From contig JBDXFZ010000041.1 in the NCBI GenBank assembly GCA_039990395.1, positions 248,001 to 312,000 of the forward strand: DNA of 64,000 nucleotides, read 5' to 3'. A model generated the notes under the pieces. That model searched no databases and had not been told where the DNA came from. It saw nothing but the letters and a program-made list of their open reading frames with translations. Numbering within the stretch: position 1 is the first letter of the stretch; the number at the start of each line of letters is the position of its first letter. Below, in pieces: positions 1 to 8,333 of the stretch. The stretch is from CALINF01 sp039990395. Lineage in GTDB: Bacteria; Pseudomonadota; Gammaproteobacteria; Pseudomonadales; Halieaceae. Made by a program: the position numbers and the translations under genes.

Positions 1-12
1 ACCCGCCGATTC

Positions 13-660
13 CTAGCGGAGTTTACCCAGTAAAATCACATCACTGCCTTCGAAAGCCACATCAGCATCATGCTGACGTGCCCACCATTGCCAGGTTTCA
101 CGACTGAAGAAACAGACATGCGTTGGATCATTCTTGTAATGCCACTTTGCGAACGCATGCTCATCAATCACAAGCTTGGTCATCACGCCCAGCACACCAC
201 CCTGGCGTAGTATGTTCCATAGCCTGTCCAGCTCGGCGCCAGGTTTGTGCAGATGCTCGACCACTTCAGTGGCACTGATAAAGTCGTACATACCACTCAT
301 CGCACTATCATCAGGATGATAGAAACTATCGTAAAGAGTTACCTCAAAGCCCGACTCCATCAACATGTGGGCTAATGCGGGTCCCGGACCGCACCCAAAA
401 TCCAGGCCACTGGCCCCAGCGGGCAGACGCTGCACCAAAGGGTCGAACAATCGACCTAAGAACTGTCGGTAGCCGGGATCATCAACTGCATTCTCGTGCT
501 TGTCATATTCTTCTCGCTCCAGCTCGCGAGAAAGCCTGTACTGCACGGGCACAAAGACCAATAGACACTGCGGGCAGCGCAGATAGTCCCTGCGCGAGTC
601 AGAAGAGAACAACCGGCATTCCGCCGACCCACACAGAGGGCAGTGCGGATCTAGCTGCAT
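13..660 (-). CDS. Zinc-ribbon class I SAM-dependent methyltransferase
   Basis: A 215-residue protein with two parts. The N terminus carries two Cys pairs (C7/C10 and C29/C32), a probable zinc ribbon. The rest is a Rossmann methyltransferase with the glycine-rich SAM motif DFGCGPG at residues 87-93 and an EVVEHL post-motif near 132-137, typical of the Methyltransf_11/23 type. The substrate cannot be read from the sequence; proteins of this build act on small molecules, lipids or sugars. It is transcribed away from the peroxiredoxin gene. The gene is complete, with its TAG stop just inside the window edge. Methyltransferase class is secure, function is not. Confidence 0.85.
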   Translation of the reverse strand: MQLDPHCPLCGSAECRLFSSDSRRDYLRCPQCLLVFVPVQYRLSRELEREEYDKHENAVDDPGYRQFLGRLFDPLVQRLPAGASGLDFGCGPGPALAHMLMESGFEVTLYDSFYHPDDSAMSGMYDFISATEVVEHLHKPGAELDRLWNILRQGGVLGVMTKLVIDEHAFAKWHYKNDPTHVCFFSRETWQWWARQHDADVAFEGSDVILLGKLR

Positions 661-742
661 CTGCTATTATTCCGATTCATTTTCTGAAGGTGGCTCTTTT
701 GATGGGACACTTTCAACTCAAAGCACTCAGAAGGAGAACACA

Positions 743-1222
743 ATGACCGTACAAGCTGGCGACAAAATTCCTGCCTGCACCCTGAAAACCATGGGTGAAA
801 AAGGACCCACCGACATTACCACGGATGAGATATTCTCTGGCAAGAAAGTCGTATTGTTTGCAGTACCTGGTGCCTTTACGCCTGGTTGTTCAATGACTCA
901 CCTGCCCGGTTATGTAGTGAATGCCGACAAGATTAAGGCCTCTGGCGTAGATAGCATCGTCTGCATGGCCGTGAACGATGCCTTTGTGATGGATGCATGG
1001 GGTAAAGCCCAAAATGCAGAGGAACTCCTGATGCTGGCAGACGGTAACGGCGAGTTTACCGCTGCGCTGGGCCTTGAGCTGGATGGTAGTGGTTTTGGCC
1101 TTGGCCATCGCAGCCAGCGATTCGCTATGATTGTCGACGATGGCACGATTACTGCTCTCAATGTTGAACCCGGTCCGGGTGTAGACGTGAGCTCCGCAGA
1201 AACCATAATGGCGCAGCTTTAA
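743..1222 (+). CDS. Peroxiredoxin, Prx5/redoxin type
   Basis: A 159-residue cytosolic thiol peroxidase of the Prx5 (AhpC-TSA/redoxin) family, which reduces hydrogen peroxide and alkyl hydroperoxides with glutathione or thioredoxin as donor. The signature PGAFTPGCS puts the peroxidatic cysteine at C49, preceded by the conserved Pro and Thr. Length is normal for the unfused form, with no glutaredoxin domain attached. The ATG follows a good AAGGAG at 731-736. A hairpin with a T run follows the stop, so it is probably a single-gene unit. Whether a resolving cysteine is used is not clear. Confidence 0.93.
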   Translation: MTVQAGDKIPACTLKTMGEKGPTDITTDEIFSGKKVVLFAVPGAFTPGCSMTHLPGYVVNADKIKASGVDSIVCMAVNDAFVMDAWGKAQNAEELLMLADGNGEFTAALGLELDGSGFGLGHRSQRFAMIVDDGTITALNVEPGPGVDVSSAETIMAQL

Positions 1223-1254
1223 CCGGTCGTTAAGACACATTATCGATAAACGTC

Positions 1255-1290
1255 TGCGAGCCGGCTATCCTGTCGTCGGCTCGCATTTTT
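1255..1290 (+). terminator. Rho-independent terminator after the peroxiredoxin gene
   Basis: The arms TGCGAGCCG (1255-1263) and CGGCTCGCA (1277-1285) pair perfectly over 9 bp and are followed by five T residues. It lies 33 bases after the peroxiredoxin stop. Confidence 0.85.
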
Positions 1291-1335
1291 GCGCCTGCTC
1301 CAATTAACGGCTCAGATAATGTTGCGTAAGCCGCT

Positions 1336-1959
1336 TCAGCCTTTATTTGTCGATGCACCGCGCAAAACCGTGCTCGTGGCGATTGAGAACAGGCAATACG
1401 CCAGAAAGTAATAAAATCCCACTTCCAATTGGGCAGTCATTAGCAATAGATCGCCAGCTTGCCCAGTCGCATTGCCCGCCATAAATGCCACCAATAGGGC
1501 CATCACAAAGACGTCCACCATCGACCATTTGCTCAGCACGGCATTGAGCCACAACAAACCTTCGCGCCATTGGGCTGCGGGGATGATTAAGCTAACCAGT
1601 TGCAGCAAAAGTTTGAACACGGGAATAATCAAGCAGAAAAAAACGATTAGAAATGCCACCGGCAGATTACCCGTGCGTGCCAACGCGTCCACCGTGCCCC
1701 AGATCGAGCGAGTATTGCGGTATGCCTCCAGCTGACCCTGTATCTGATCGAGGCCCAGCATGCTGGAAATCATGCCCAGCATGGAGCGAGTCTGTTGATC
1801 CGCCCCCTCCCCCGCAATCATGTCGATGCCAAGTTCGGCTATCTGCGATTTCTCGATCTGCCCTGTCAGTGTCAGTATCGGTTGCGTAACACCGGGGTAT
1901 AACAAGCCCAGTGACGAAATGATGAGTAGTAAACCCACAATACGGCGAGAAGTGCTCAT
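1336..1959 (-). CDS. PqiA-like (paraquat-inducible protein A family) membrane protein
   Basis: A 207-residue integral inner-membrane protein resembling a single PqiA domain. It has an N-terminal membrane segment (about residues 7-27), a periplasmic stretch, then three hydrophobic segments with family-like patterns: SIWGTV before a long segment ending IPVFKLL, then KWSMVDVFVMALL. PqiA proteins accompany MCE-family lipid-transport proteins in other bacteria, but no MCE gene is nearby. Full PqiA has two such domains, so this is the half-length form. Its downstream neighbour in the genome is the peroxiredoxin gene, transcribed towards it. Specific role unknown. Confidence 0.8.
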   Translation of the reverse strand: MSTSRRIVGLLLIISSLGLLYPGVTQPILTLTGQIEKSQIAELGIDMIAGEGADQQTRSMLGMISSMLGLDQIQGQLEAYRNTRSIWGTVDALARTGNLPVAFLIVFFCLIIPVFKLLLQLVSLIIPAAQWREGLLWLNAVLSKWSMVDVFVMALLVAFMAGNATGQAGDLLLMTAQLEVGFYYFLAYCLFSIATSTVLRGASTNKG

Positions 1960-1986
1960 AGCTGTCCCAGCAGTTCAGTCATCAAA

Positions 1987-3375
1987 TTAACTCAGAGATA
2001 AGTAGCAAACAGTACCTATCACGAGCACACCCAGCAGATTTAACATTACACCCTCTCGGGCCATGCGCGCCGTAGTCACCAGACCACTGCCAAACACGAC
2101 GGAATTGGGTGCGGTGGCTACAGGTAGCATAAAGGCGCAACTCGCACTCATAGCCGCAGGAACCATGAGCATCTCGGGCGGCAGCCCGGCCGCCAGCCCA
2201 GCTGCCGCAAGTACAGGCATAAGCAGCGTGGTACTTGCGGTGTTAGAGGTTGCCTCGGTCATGAAAGTGACGACCAGACAAACAAGGCCAATCAGAAGCC
2301 AAAGTGGAATATCAGTCATCTGGGCTAACCAGTTACCCATTAAGTCACTCAATCCTGAGTTGACGAAGCCCTTGGCCAGGCAGATACCGCCGGCAAATAA
2401 TAACAACACACCCCACGGGATTGTGGCCGCACGCTCCCAGTCGAGTAACCGGCGCCCCTTGCCCTGACCGCTAGGAACCAGAAACATCACCATGACGGCT
2501 AACAGCGCTACAGAGGCATCATTGGCGTAAGGCAGATCCAGCCATGCGCGCCAACCACCGAAAGGCTCGCTGCGTGTAATCCATGCCAGTGCGGTCAGCG
2601 CAAACACAGCCATCACACGCTTCTCGTCGGACTTCCATGGGCCAACCTCAGGCAGTTGCAAATTCAGGCGCATGCCAACGTTACGTGTCAGCACCAATGC
2701 CATCAATGGGACCATGATCACCACAACCGGAATGCCCCACTGCATCCACTGGGTAAAACTGATCGACCGCCCAGTGAACTCCTCGTACACCTGCATAAAT
2801 ATCAGGTTAGGTGGAGTACCGATCGGGGTACCCACTCCACCCACGCTCGCCGCATAGGCCATGCCAAGCAGCAGAGGGGGGGCCAATCGCTCTCTATCCT
2901 CTGCGCCATCAAGCACCGCCAACGCAACCGGTAACAACATCAGCGTGGTGGCCGTATTCGATATCCACATGCTAAGAACGGCCGAAGCCACCATGAACCC
3001 CAGCACGAGTCTGCGCCCACTCTGCGCTCCGAACAGATTGACCATCCCCAGCGCAATCCGTCGATGGGCACCGGAATGCTCCATGGCCTTGGAGAGCAAA
3101 AAGCCACCGAGCAGCAACAAAATCAACGGAGAGCCATAGGCCTGCCCCACCTCTGCGGGTGTCAGGACGCCCAGCAATGGCAATGCGGCCAGGGGTAGCA
3201 GAGAGGTCACCGGTATAGGCACGGGTTCGAATATCCACCACACCACGCACACTACTGCCACAAAGGTGACAATCGCCATTGCGGAGTCGTAGCCGCTAAA
3301 CAGCAAACTCCAGGAGGCCAGAGCCGCCGCCAGTGGCCCTGCCCACAAGGCCACAGTTTTTACATCTGTCATCAT
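1987..3375 (-). CDS. SLC13/DASS-family sodium:anion symporter
   Basis: A 462-residue polytopic inner-membrane transporter of the divalent anion:sodium symporter family, which takes up dicarboxylates, sulfate or related anions with sodium. Two copies of the family's Ser-Asn-Thr substrate/sodium motif are visible: ISNTATT in the first half and TSNTAST in the second, within the inverted-repeat architecture. The motif GTPIGTPPN in the first half also fits. Length is typical. It starts at ATG-ATG (3375/3372), and the next gene in the same direction, upstream, is a secreted propeller-like protein. The particular anion cannot be told from sequence. Confidence 0.9.
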   Translation of the reverse strand: MMTDVKTVALWAGPLAAALASWSLLFSGYDSAMAIVTFVAVVCVVWWIFEPVPIPVTSLLPLAALPLLGVLTPAEVGQAYGSPLILLLLGGFLLSKAMEHSGAHRRIALGMVNLFGAQSGRRLVLGFMVASAVLSMWISNTATTLMLLPVALAVLDGAEDRERLAPPLLLGMAYAASVGGVGTPIGTPPNLIFMQVYEEFTGRSISFTQWMQWGIPVVVIMVPLMALVLTRNVGMRLNLQLPEVGPWKSDEKRVMAVFALTALAWITRSEPFGGWRAWLDLPYANDASVALLAVMVMFLVPSGQGKGRRLLDWERAATIPWGVLLLFAGGICLAKGFVNSGLSDLMGNWLAQMTDIPLWLLIGLVCLVVTFMTEATSNTASTTLLMPVLAAAGLAAGLPPEMLMVPAAMSASCAFMLPVATAPNSVVFGSGLVTTARMAREGVMLNLLGVLVIGTVCYLSLS

Positions 3376-3417
3376 AATTACGTGTTACAACTCAGCCACA
3401 GGTGTTTGCGCTACCGG

Positions 3418-4518
3418 TCAGCGGGAAAAAGGAATCTTGATAATACGATCACCCACATAGGAGCCAACATAGAGGAGCGATCCCACGTCGATAGCTGCGG
3501 TACCTGCACCCATCGGAGGCCCGTCTCGCGCAACCAACTCGCGGATCTTCAGCGTTTTCGGATTCACCTCAACAATCGCAAACGGCAGCAGACTCGGCTC
3601 TTCATTACTCTGCTCAAGTGAACCAGCCACCTCGAGTATGCCGGCTTTATGCGACGCTACGAGTAGCATGCCGTTCTGGCTCCAATTGGAGTTGTCCGGT
3701 TTGTCTATCTCGACCTCCCCCAACTGCTCACCGCTTGCGATATCAATCACTCTCAATCGACCGGCGATATACTCATTCATATACAGGGTGCTGCCATCCG
3801 GGCTAACGGTCACGCCATTGGGAAATCGCCCCTGCGTGCCAGGCTGCTCAGAAAAGCCAAGATCAGGTCTCCAGCGATACACAAAGCCGCTATCGATACC
3901 CATCAAAGCCAACAATAGCGTGCCCATACCCGCGCTGGCAGACGTGGGCTGGCTGACGACGAAGCCGCCATCAGGCAATGCTGCCACATCGTTTAAACTG
4001 CTGTCGCCTGGGGGTTCAACACAACCGCGCCAGATCGCCCTCAGATCACCCGCTTGTGTGGATTCAATCTCAAAGAACTCCACCGACTCACGACCGCCAT
4101 GATTCACCGCTAGCAGCTGCCAGCGTCCGTCGGGCCTGGCGGTTGAATCGAGCCCGTGCAACAGCCATTCAGAGGGCGGCTCAACGCACGCAGGATCACC
4201 CCAGCCGGCCTGTGTCTCCACCTGCAGTGCGCCTGGTGATGTCAAGTTAAGCACTGCATCGTTACGAGTATCTAGCGCAAACAACCCCCCCGGAGCGGCC
4301 ATCTGGCCAAATAGTAAATGCTGCGGACTGGGGCTGCGCACAACATCCTCTGGTGCGACCAGAGAACAGATAGACTCTATCCCATCAATCGTGTCACATG
4401 ACGCCGACGCAGCAGGCCAAGGCAGCATGAACACACACAATATGGCAGAACCATAAAATGCTCTGCGCCTGGCGCTGCCAAGCTCAAATCCGCCCAAATG
4501 TCTTGAGACCACTTTCAA
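3418..4518 (-). CDS. Secreted beta-propeller-like (SMP-30/NHL-like) hypothetical protein
   Basis: About 366 residues from a TTG start at 4518. That start has a GGGGGAAGAG ribosome site about six bases upstream. A longer in-frame ATG at 4632 lacks a ribosome site, and the extra N terminus looks non-coding. A signal peptide (RRRAFYGSAILCVFMLPW...ASA) precedes a mature domain with repeating PDGG, SPDG and GTLYMNEYI-type blades. These resemble SMP-30/gluconolactonase or NHL propellers, including FPNGVTVSPDGSTLYMNEY. It is probably periplasmic and possibly a lactonase-like hydrolase, but catalytic metal ligands could not be assigned. It precedes the DASS transporter gene on the same strand, about 42 bases away. 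Confidence 0.65.
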   Translation of the reverse strand: MKVVSRHLGGFELGSARRRAFYGSAILCVFMLPWPAASASCDTIDGIESICSLVAPEDVVRSPSPQHLLFGQMAAPGGLFALDTRNDAVLNLTSPGALQVETQAGWGDPACVEPPSEWLLHGLDSTARPDGRWQLLAVNHGGRESVEFFEIESTQAGDLRAIWRGCVEPPGDSSLNDVAALPDGGFVVSQPTSASAGMGTLLLALMGIDSGFVYRWRPDLGFSEQPGTQGRFPNGVTVSPDGSTLYMNEYIAGRLRVIDIASGEQLGEVEIDKPDNSNWSQNGMLLVASHKAGILEVAGSLEQSNEEPSLLPFAIVEVNPKTLKIRELVARDGPPMGAGTAAIDVGSLLYVGSYVGDRIIKIPFSR

Positions 4519-4677
4519 TGTGCTCTTCCCCCGTGAAAACCCTAATCCTGTCGCAGCAGCACAGCCCTGTAAAGCTATCTTGAGATAACCTGCCATCACC
4601 CGGGGCACTACGACCGTGCATTTCACTGGCATTGAACGGCACTAGAGTCGCGGCGCGCTTACCGCTACACTGGCGAA

Positions 4678-5685
4678 ATGCCTGAAAATACCAGCCAACT
4701 GATAGACGGTTTTGGTCGTCACATTGACTACGTGCGCCTGTCCGTCACCGATCGCTGTGACTTCCGCTGTGTGTACTGCATGGCAGAAGATATGACCTTT
4801 ATCCCCAAGCCACAGGTCCTTAGCCTGGAAGAAATCTCGCAATTGGGGCAGGCCTTTACTGAATTGGGTGTGCGCAAACTGCGCCTGACGGGGGGTGAGC
4901 CGCTCGTGCGCAACAATGTACTGTCATTGGTAGAAAAACTGGGCGCTTTACCGGGGCTTGATGAGTTGGCCATGACGACTAACGCCTCACAATTGCAGCG
5001 GTTGGCGCTGGATCTTAAAAACGCGGGCGTCAATCGCCTCAATATCAGCCTGGACAGCCTCAACGCTCGCAAATTTCGCCACCTCACGCGTTATGGCAAC
5101 CTCGACCAGGTGGTGGCTGGAATTGATGCCGCTGTCACCGCCGGTTTTGACAGCATTCGCCTCAACGCCGTGATTCTTAAGGGGCGAAACGACGACGAGG
5201 TTACACAGTTGGTTCAGTTTGCCTGCGACCGGGGCATTGATATTGCGTTTATAGAAGAGATGCCGCTGGGGCAGATACAGGAACATGATAGAGCGCTTAG
5301 TTTTATCAGCAGCGCAAGCTTGCACGACACACTGAGCCGGGAATTTGCCCTGGAGGCGCTCGGTGATCCGGCAAGTAATGCCGGCCCTGCCCGCTATCAT
5401 CGGGTAGCGGGATACGCGTCGAAAGTTGGCTTTATCTCGCCACACAGCAATAATTTCTGCCATCTGTGTAATCGGGTTCGGGTTACTGTGGAGGGTCGCC
5501 TCTTGTTGTGCCTGGGCAATGAACACAGTGTCGACCTACGACAGGTGTTGCGCGACCCTAATGCTGATCTGCAGCTACTCAAAAATGCTATCAGCCAGGC
5601 AATGACGCTCAAGCCCGAGAAACACCACTTCGACAATAACAGCGAACCCGATATTGTCCGATTTATGAACATGACTGGCGGTTAG
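4678..5685 (+). CDS. moaA: GTP 3',8-cyclase MoaA (molybdenum cofactor synthesis)
   Basis: A 335-residue radical SAM enzyme that converts GTP to 3',8-cyclo-7,8-dihydro-GTP, the first step of molybdopterin synthesis. The N-terminal cluster motif is CDFRCVYC (CxxxCxxC, residues 27-34), after the family's DxxRLSVTDRC lead. The second [4Fe-4S] site is the C-terminal CHLCNRVRVTVEGRLLLC. The protein ends in the conserved Gly-Gly needed for activity. Length is normal. No other moa or moe gene is in the window, so the rest of the pathway must lie elsewhere. The ATG at 4678 lacks a clear ribosome site. Confidence 0.95.
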   Translation: MPENTSQLIDGFGRHIDYVRLSVTDRCDFRCVYCMAEDMTFIPKPQVLSLEEISQLGQAFTELGVRKLRLTGGEPLVRNNVLSLVEKLGALPGLDELAMTTNASQLQRLALDLKNAGVNRLNISLDSLNARKFRHLTRYGNLDQVVAGIDAAVTAGFDSIRLNAVILKGRNDDEVTQLVQFACDRGIDIAFIEEMPLGQIQEHDRALSFISSASLHDTLSREFALEALGDPASNAGPARYHRVAGYASKVGFISPHSNNFCHLCNRVRVTVEGRLLLCLGNEHSVDLRQVLRDPNADLQLLKNAISQAMTLKPEKHHFDNNSEPDIVRFMNMTGG

Positions 5686-5737
5686 TCCCACGCCGTCCTT
5701 CGTATACAATGGCGCTACGCCATCATGAGGTCATCCC

Positions 5738-6679
5738 TTGAATACCCTAGATTTTCCCCAACTGGCATCAGTTGAAGCTATACAGTCAGGCTTTGAGTCG
5801 TACGGCTACATCTGTAGCAAGAAAATAGCGACCGCAGTATTCCTGGCGTTTCAACTGCGTAAACCTATTTTGGTTGAGGGTCCGCCCGGGGTCGGTAAAA
5901 CGGAGCTGGCAAAAACCACAGCCGAGATGTTGGCTCTGCCTCTGATCCGTCTGCAATGCTACGAGGGACTTGACGAGGCCAAGGCACTCTACGAGTGGAA
6001 ATACGGCAAGCAGTTGCTCTATACCCAGGTTCTTAAAGAAAAACTCGGTGACTTGCTACAAGGCGCTCAGGGACTCGCAGAATCAATAGAGCGCTTGCAC
6101 CAGTTTGGCGATATTTTTTACTCCGAGGACTTCCTCGAACCGCGCCCACTGCTAAAAGCCATGCAGGAAGACGAAGGCGCTATCCTGCTGATCGATGAAA
6201 TTGATAAGTCCGACTATGAATTTGAATCTCTGCTGCTGGAAATATTGTCCGACTATCAGATCTCCATACCCGAGATAGGCACGATCAAAGCTCGCACAGC
6301 CCCGATGGTGTTCCTGACTAGTAACAATACGCGCGATATCAGTGACGCTCTCAAGCGCCGCTGCCTGCACCTGTACATTCCTTTCCCCACGGTTGAACTA
6401 GAGGAGCGAATTGTTCTGAGTCGGGTACCTGACGTAGATGCTCAACTGCGCCATCAGCTGGTTGATTTTGTTCATTCCGTCAGAGATCTGGACTTGAAGA
6501 AAACACCCGCCATCTCCGAAACGATCGACTGGGCGCGCAGCTTGCTGCTGCTGCACGCCGATCATCTGGATGAGGAACTCGTGCGCTCAAGTCTCAACGT
6601 ATTGCTTAAATTTGAAGACGATATTGAGACCGCCGAGGCAGAACTGCGTGTTTTGGTAAAGCATGCGGTAGAGAGCTAG
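5738..6679 (+). CDS. MoxR-family AAA+ ATPase
   Basis: A 313-residue AAA+ ATPase of the MoxR family, chaperone-like motors that act with VWA-domain partners. Walker A is GPPGVGKT (residues 48-55) and Walker B is AILLIDEIDK, with sensor 1 at FLTSNNTRD and an arginine-finger region LKRRC. The start is TTG at 5738 with GAGG seven bases upstream; the nearby ATG at 5725 is out of frame. The VWA gene follows 18 bases later, the usual MoxR-VWA pairing. The client of this pair is unknown; the CoxE-type partner suggests metal-centre or complex maturation. Confidence 0.92.
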   Translation: MNTLDFPQLASVEAIQSGFESYGYICSKKIATAVFLAFQLRKPILVEGPPGVGKTELAKTTAEMLALPLIRLQCYEGLDEAKALYEWKYGKQLLYTQVLKEKLGDLLQGAQGLAESIERLHQFGDIFYSEDFLEPRPLLKAMQEDEGAILLIDEIDKSDYEFESLLLEILSDYQISIPEIGTIKARTAPMVFLTSNNTRDISDALKRRCLHLYIPFPTVELEERIVLSRVPDVDAQLRHQLVDFVHSVRDLDLKKTPAISETIDWARSLLLLHADHLDEELVRSSLNVLLKFEDDIETAEAELRVLVKHAVES

Positions 6680-6697
6680 AACAGGAAACCGGCCAGC

Positions 6698-8125
6698 ATG
6701 CAATCCAACCTCGTGAGCTTTATTCAGGTGCTACGCAGCCACGACGTGAGGGTGTCGCCGGCCGAGACTCTCGATGCCATGACCGTTGCCAAGGCTTTGG
6801 GTTATGCAGACCGAACGCTGCTGCGAGATGGCCTTGGCATGACACTCGCTAAAACCCCGGAAGAGGAAGTGGTTTTCAACCGTTGCTTCGACCAGTTCTT
6901 TCAACAATCACTGTCTGACTTCGAGCTGAACGAAAGCACCAATGATGGCGCTCAGGGCGACGGCGAGGACGATTCGAGTGAAGCCAACCCCAGTGAAGCC
7001 GGCGAAAACGCACAGGGAGATTCGGAGTCCCTCCTTGAACAGGCTGCCGCCGAGTCTGAACAAATACAGGAGCTGATGCAGTCAGACCTGATGCAGAATC
7101 TGGTACAGAATAATCGCACCGAACTGACCATGGCGATCGGCAAGGCAGCACAGGACGCCAACCTGCAACAGATTAAGATGTTCACTCAGAAGGGCCAATT
7201 TACCCGCAAGATGCTTGATGCGATGGGCGAAGAGCAGCTGCGCGCGGCTATCATCGACCTGGAGCGTCAAGACAGTCCGGCACTCGCTGAACTACAGCGC
7301 TATCGAGACCTTTTACGCGAACAAGTGCGCGACTACGTAGATCGCGAGTATCTGTTGAACGCAGAAGGTCAGAACAAGCAGTTCATGGAGGACATCCTCA
7401 GCAAGACCCGGCTGAGTAATATCGAGCACACCTATTTGCACCGCGTACACGAACTCGTGCAGAAAATGGCGCGGAAACTCGCAGCTCGCTATTCGCGCAA
7501 ACGGATACGAACCCGTCGCGGTCAGTTACACATGGCAAAAACATTGCGCCGGGGCGTCGCCAGCGACGGCGTGCTGTTTCATACGTATTGGCGCAAGACG
7601 AACAAAGACAAGCCGCAGGTACTGGCGGTATGCGACGTTTCGGGCTCTGTGGCGGCATACGCAAAATTTCTCCTGATGTTCCTTTATGCCGTACAGGACG
7701 TGCTGCCCCGGGTACGCAGCTTTGCTTTTTCCAGCCACTTAGGCGAAGTGAGTCACCTGTTTGACGAACACCCGGTCGATAAAGCTATTGAACTGGTTAA
7801 CTGGCAGTACGGCGGTGCTACTGACTACGGCGGCAGCTTAATGGATTTTTCCAACCTGGCTCTGGACGATATCAACAGTAGCACCACAGTGATTATCCTT
7901 GGCGATGCCCGCAATAATCGTGGCGACCCCAAGCTTGAAATCATGCAGAGCATTTATCAGCGCGCCAAGCAGGTCATCTGGCTAAACCCCGAATCACGTC
8001 GCGCATGGGGCAGTGGCGATTCTGAAATGCTGCGCTATCAAAGTGCCTGTCATTTCACGGCGGAATGCAATAACCTGAAGCAGTTAGAACGTATTGTCGA
8101 TCAATTGCTGAAAAGCACTCGCTAG
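6698..8125 (+). CDS. VWA domain protein of CoxE type, MoxR partner
   Basis: A 475-residue cytosolic protein. The C-terminal half is a von Willebrand A domain with a complete MIDAS-type DVSGS (D313, S315, S317), in the context VCDVSGSVAAYAKF that resembles CoxE-like VWA proteins. The N-terminal half is helical with an acidic, low-complexity stretch at about residues 80-125 rich in Glu, Asp and Ser. A basic patch RKRIRTRRGQ (about 268-277) precedes the VWA domain. It follows the MoxR gene closely and is followed by the zinc-ribbon gene after seven bases, so all are probably one operon. Confidence 0.9.
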   Translation: MQSNLVSFIQVLRSHDVRVSPAETLDAMTVAKALGYADRTLLRDGLGMTLAKTPEEEVVFNRCFDQFFQQSLSDFELNESTNDGAQGDGEDDSSEANPSEAGENAQGDSESLLEQAAAESEQIQELMQSDLMQNLVQNNRTELTMAIGKAAQDANLQQIKMFTQKGQFTRKMLDAMGEEQLRAAIIDLERQDSPALAELQRYRDLLREQVRDYVDREYLLNAEGQNKQFMEDILSKTRLSNIEHTYLHRVHELVQKMARKLAARYSRKRIRTRRGQLHMAKTLRRGVASDGVLFHTYWRKTNKDKPQVLAVCDVSGSVAAYAKFLLMFLYAVQDVLPRVRSFAFSSHLGEVSHLFDEHPVDKAIELVNWQYGGATDYGGSLMDFSNLALDDINSSTTVIILGDARNNRGDPKLEIMQSIYQRAKQVIWLNPESRRAWGSGDSEMLRYQSACHFTAECNNLKQLERIVDQLLKSTR

Positions 8126-8132
8126 ATTCTCC

Positions 8133-8333
8133 ATGGCCTATTATTGCAATGCCTGCAGCTATCGCGGCCAGACCAGTGGTACTGCCGGCGAGTGCCCCGC
8201 GTGCGGCTCTTACGACATGAAACGTACGTTGTTGAAGCAACCGGATACGCCACCCGCGAAATGGCGCATCTACCTTCTCGTTGCTCTTTGGACTTTTTTC
8301 ATCGGCCTGGTGGCCTGGAAGATACTCACCTGA
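8133..8333 (+). CDS. Small zinc-ribbon membrane protein
   Basis: A 66-residue protein with two CxxC knuckles (CNAC at 5-8, CPAC at 21-24) forming a likely zinc ribbon or rubredoxin-like knuckle. One C-terminal membrane helix follows (about residues 44-63, IYLLVALWTFFIGLVAWKIL). The zinc domain would sit in the cytoplasm if the tail is anchored with its C terminus out. It lies seven bases after the VWA gene, and its stop overlaps the probable start of the next gene, so it is translationally embedded in the operon. Function unknown; it may recruit the MoxR-VWA machinery to the membrane. Confidence 0.8.
   Translation: MAYYCNACSYRGQTSGTAGECPACGSYDMKRTLLKQPDTPPAKWRIYLLVALWTFFIGLVAWKILT

Noticed and set aside
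375..746. 123-residue frame overlapping the methyltransferase on the + strand
   Set aside because: It is antisense to the methyltransferase, with no ribosome site and no family-like pattern.
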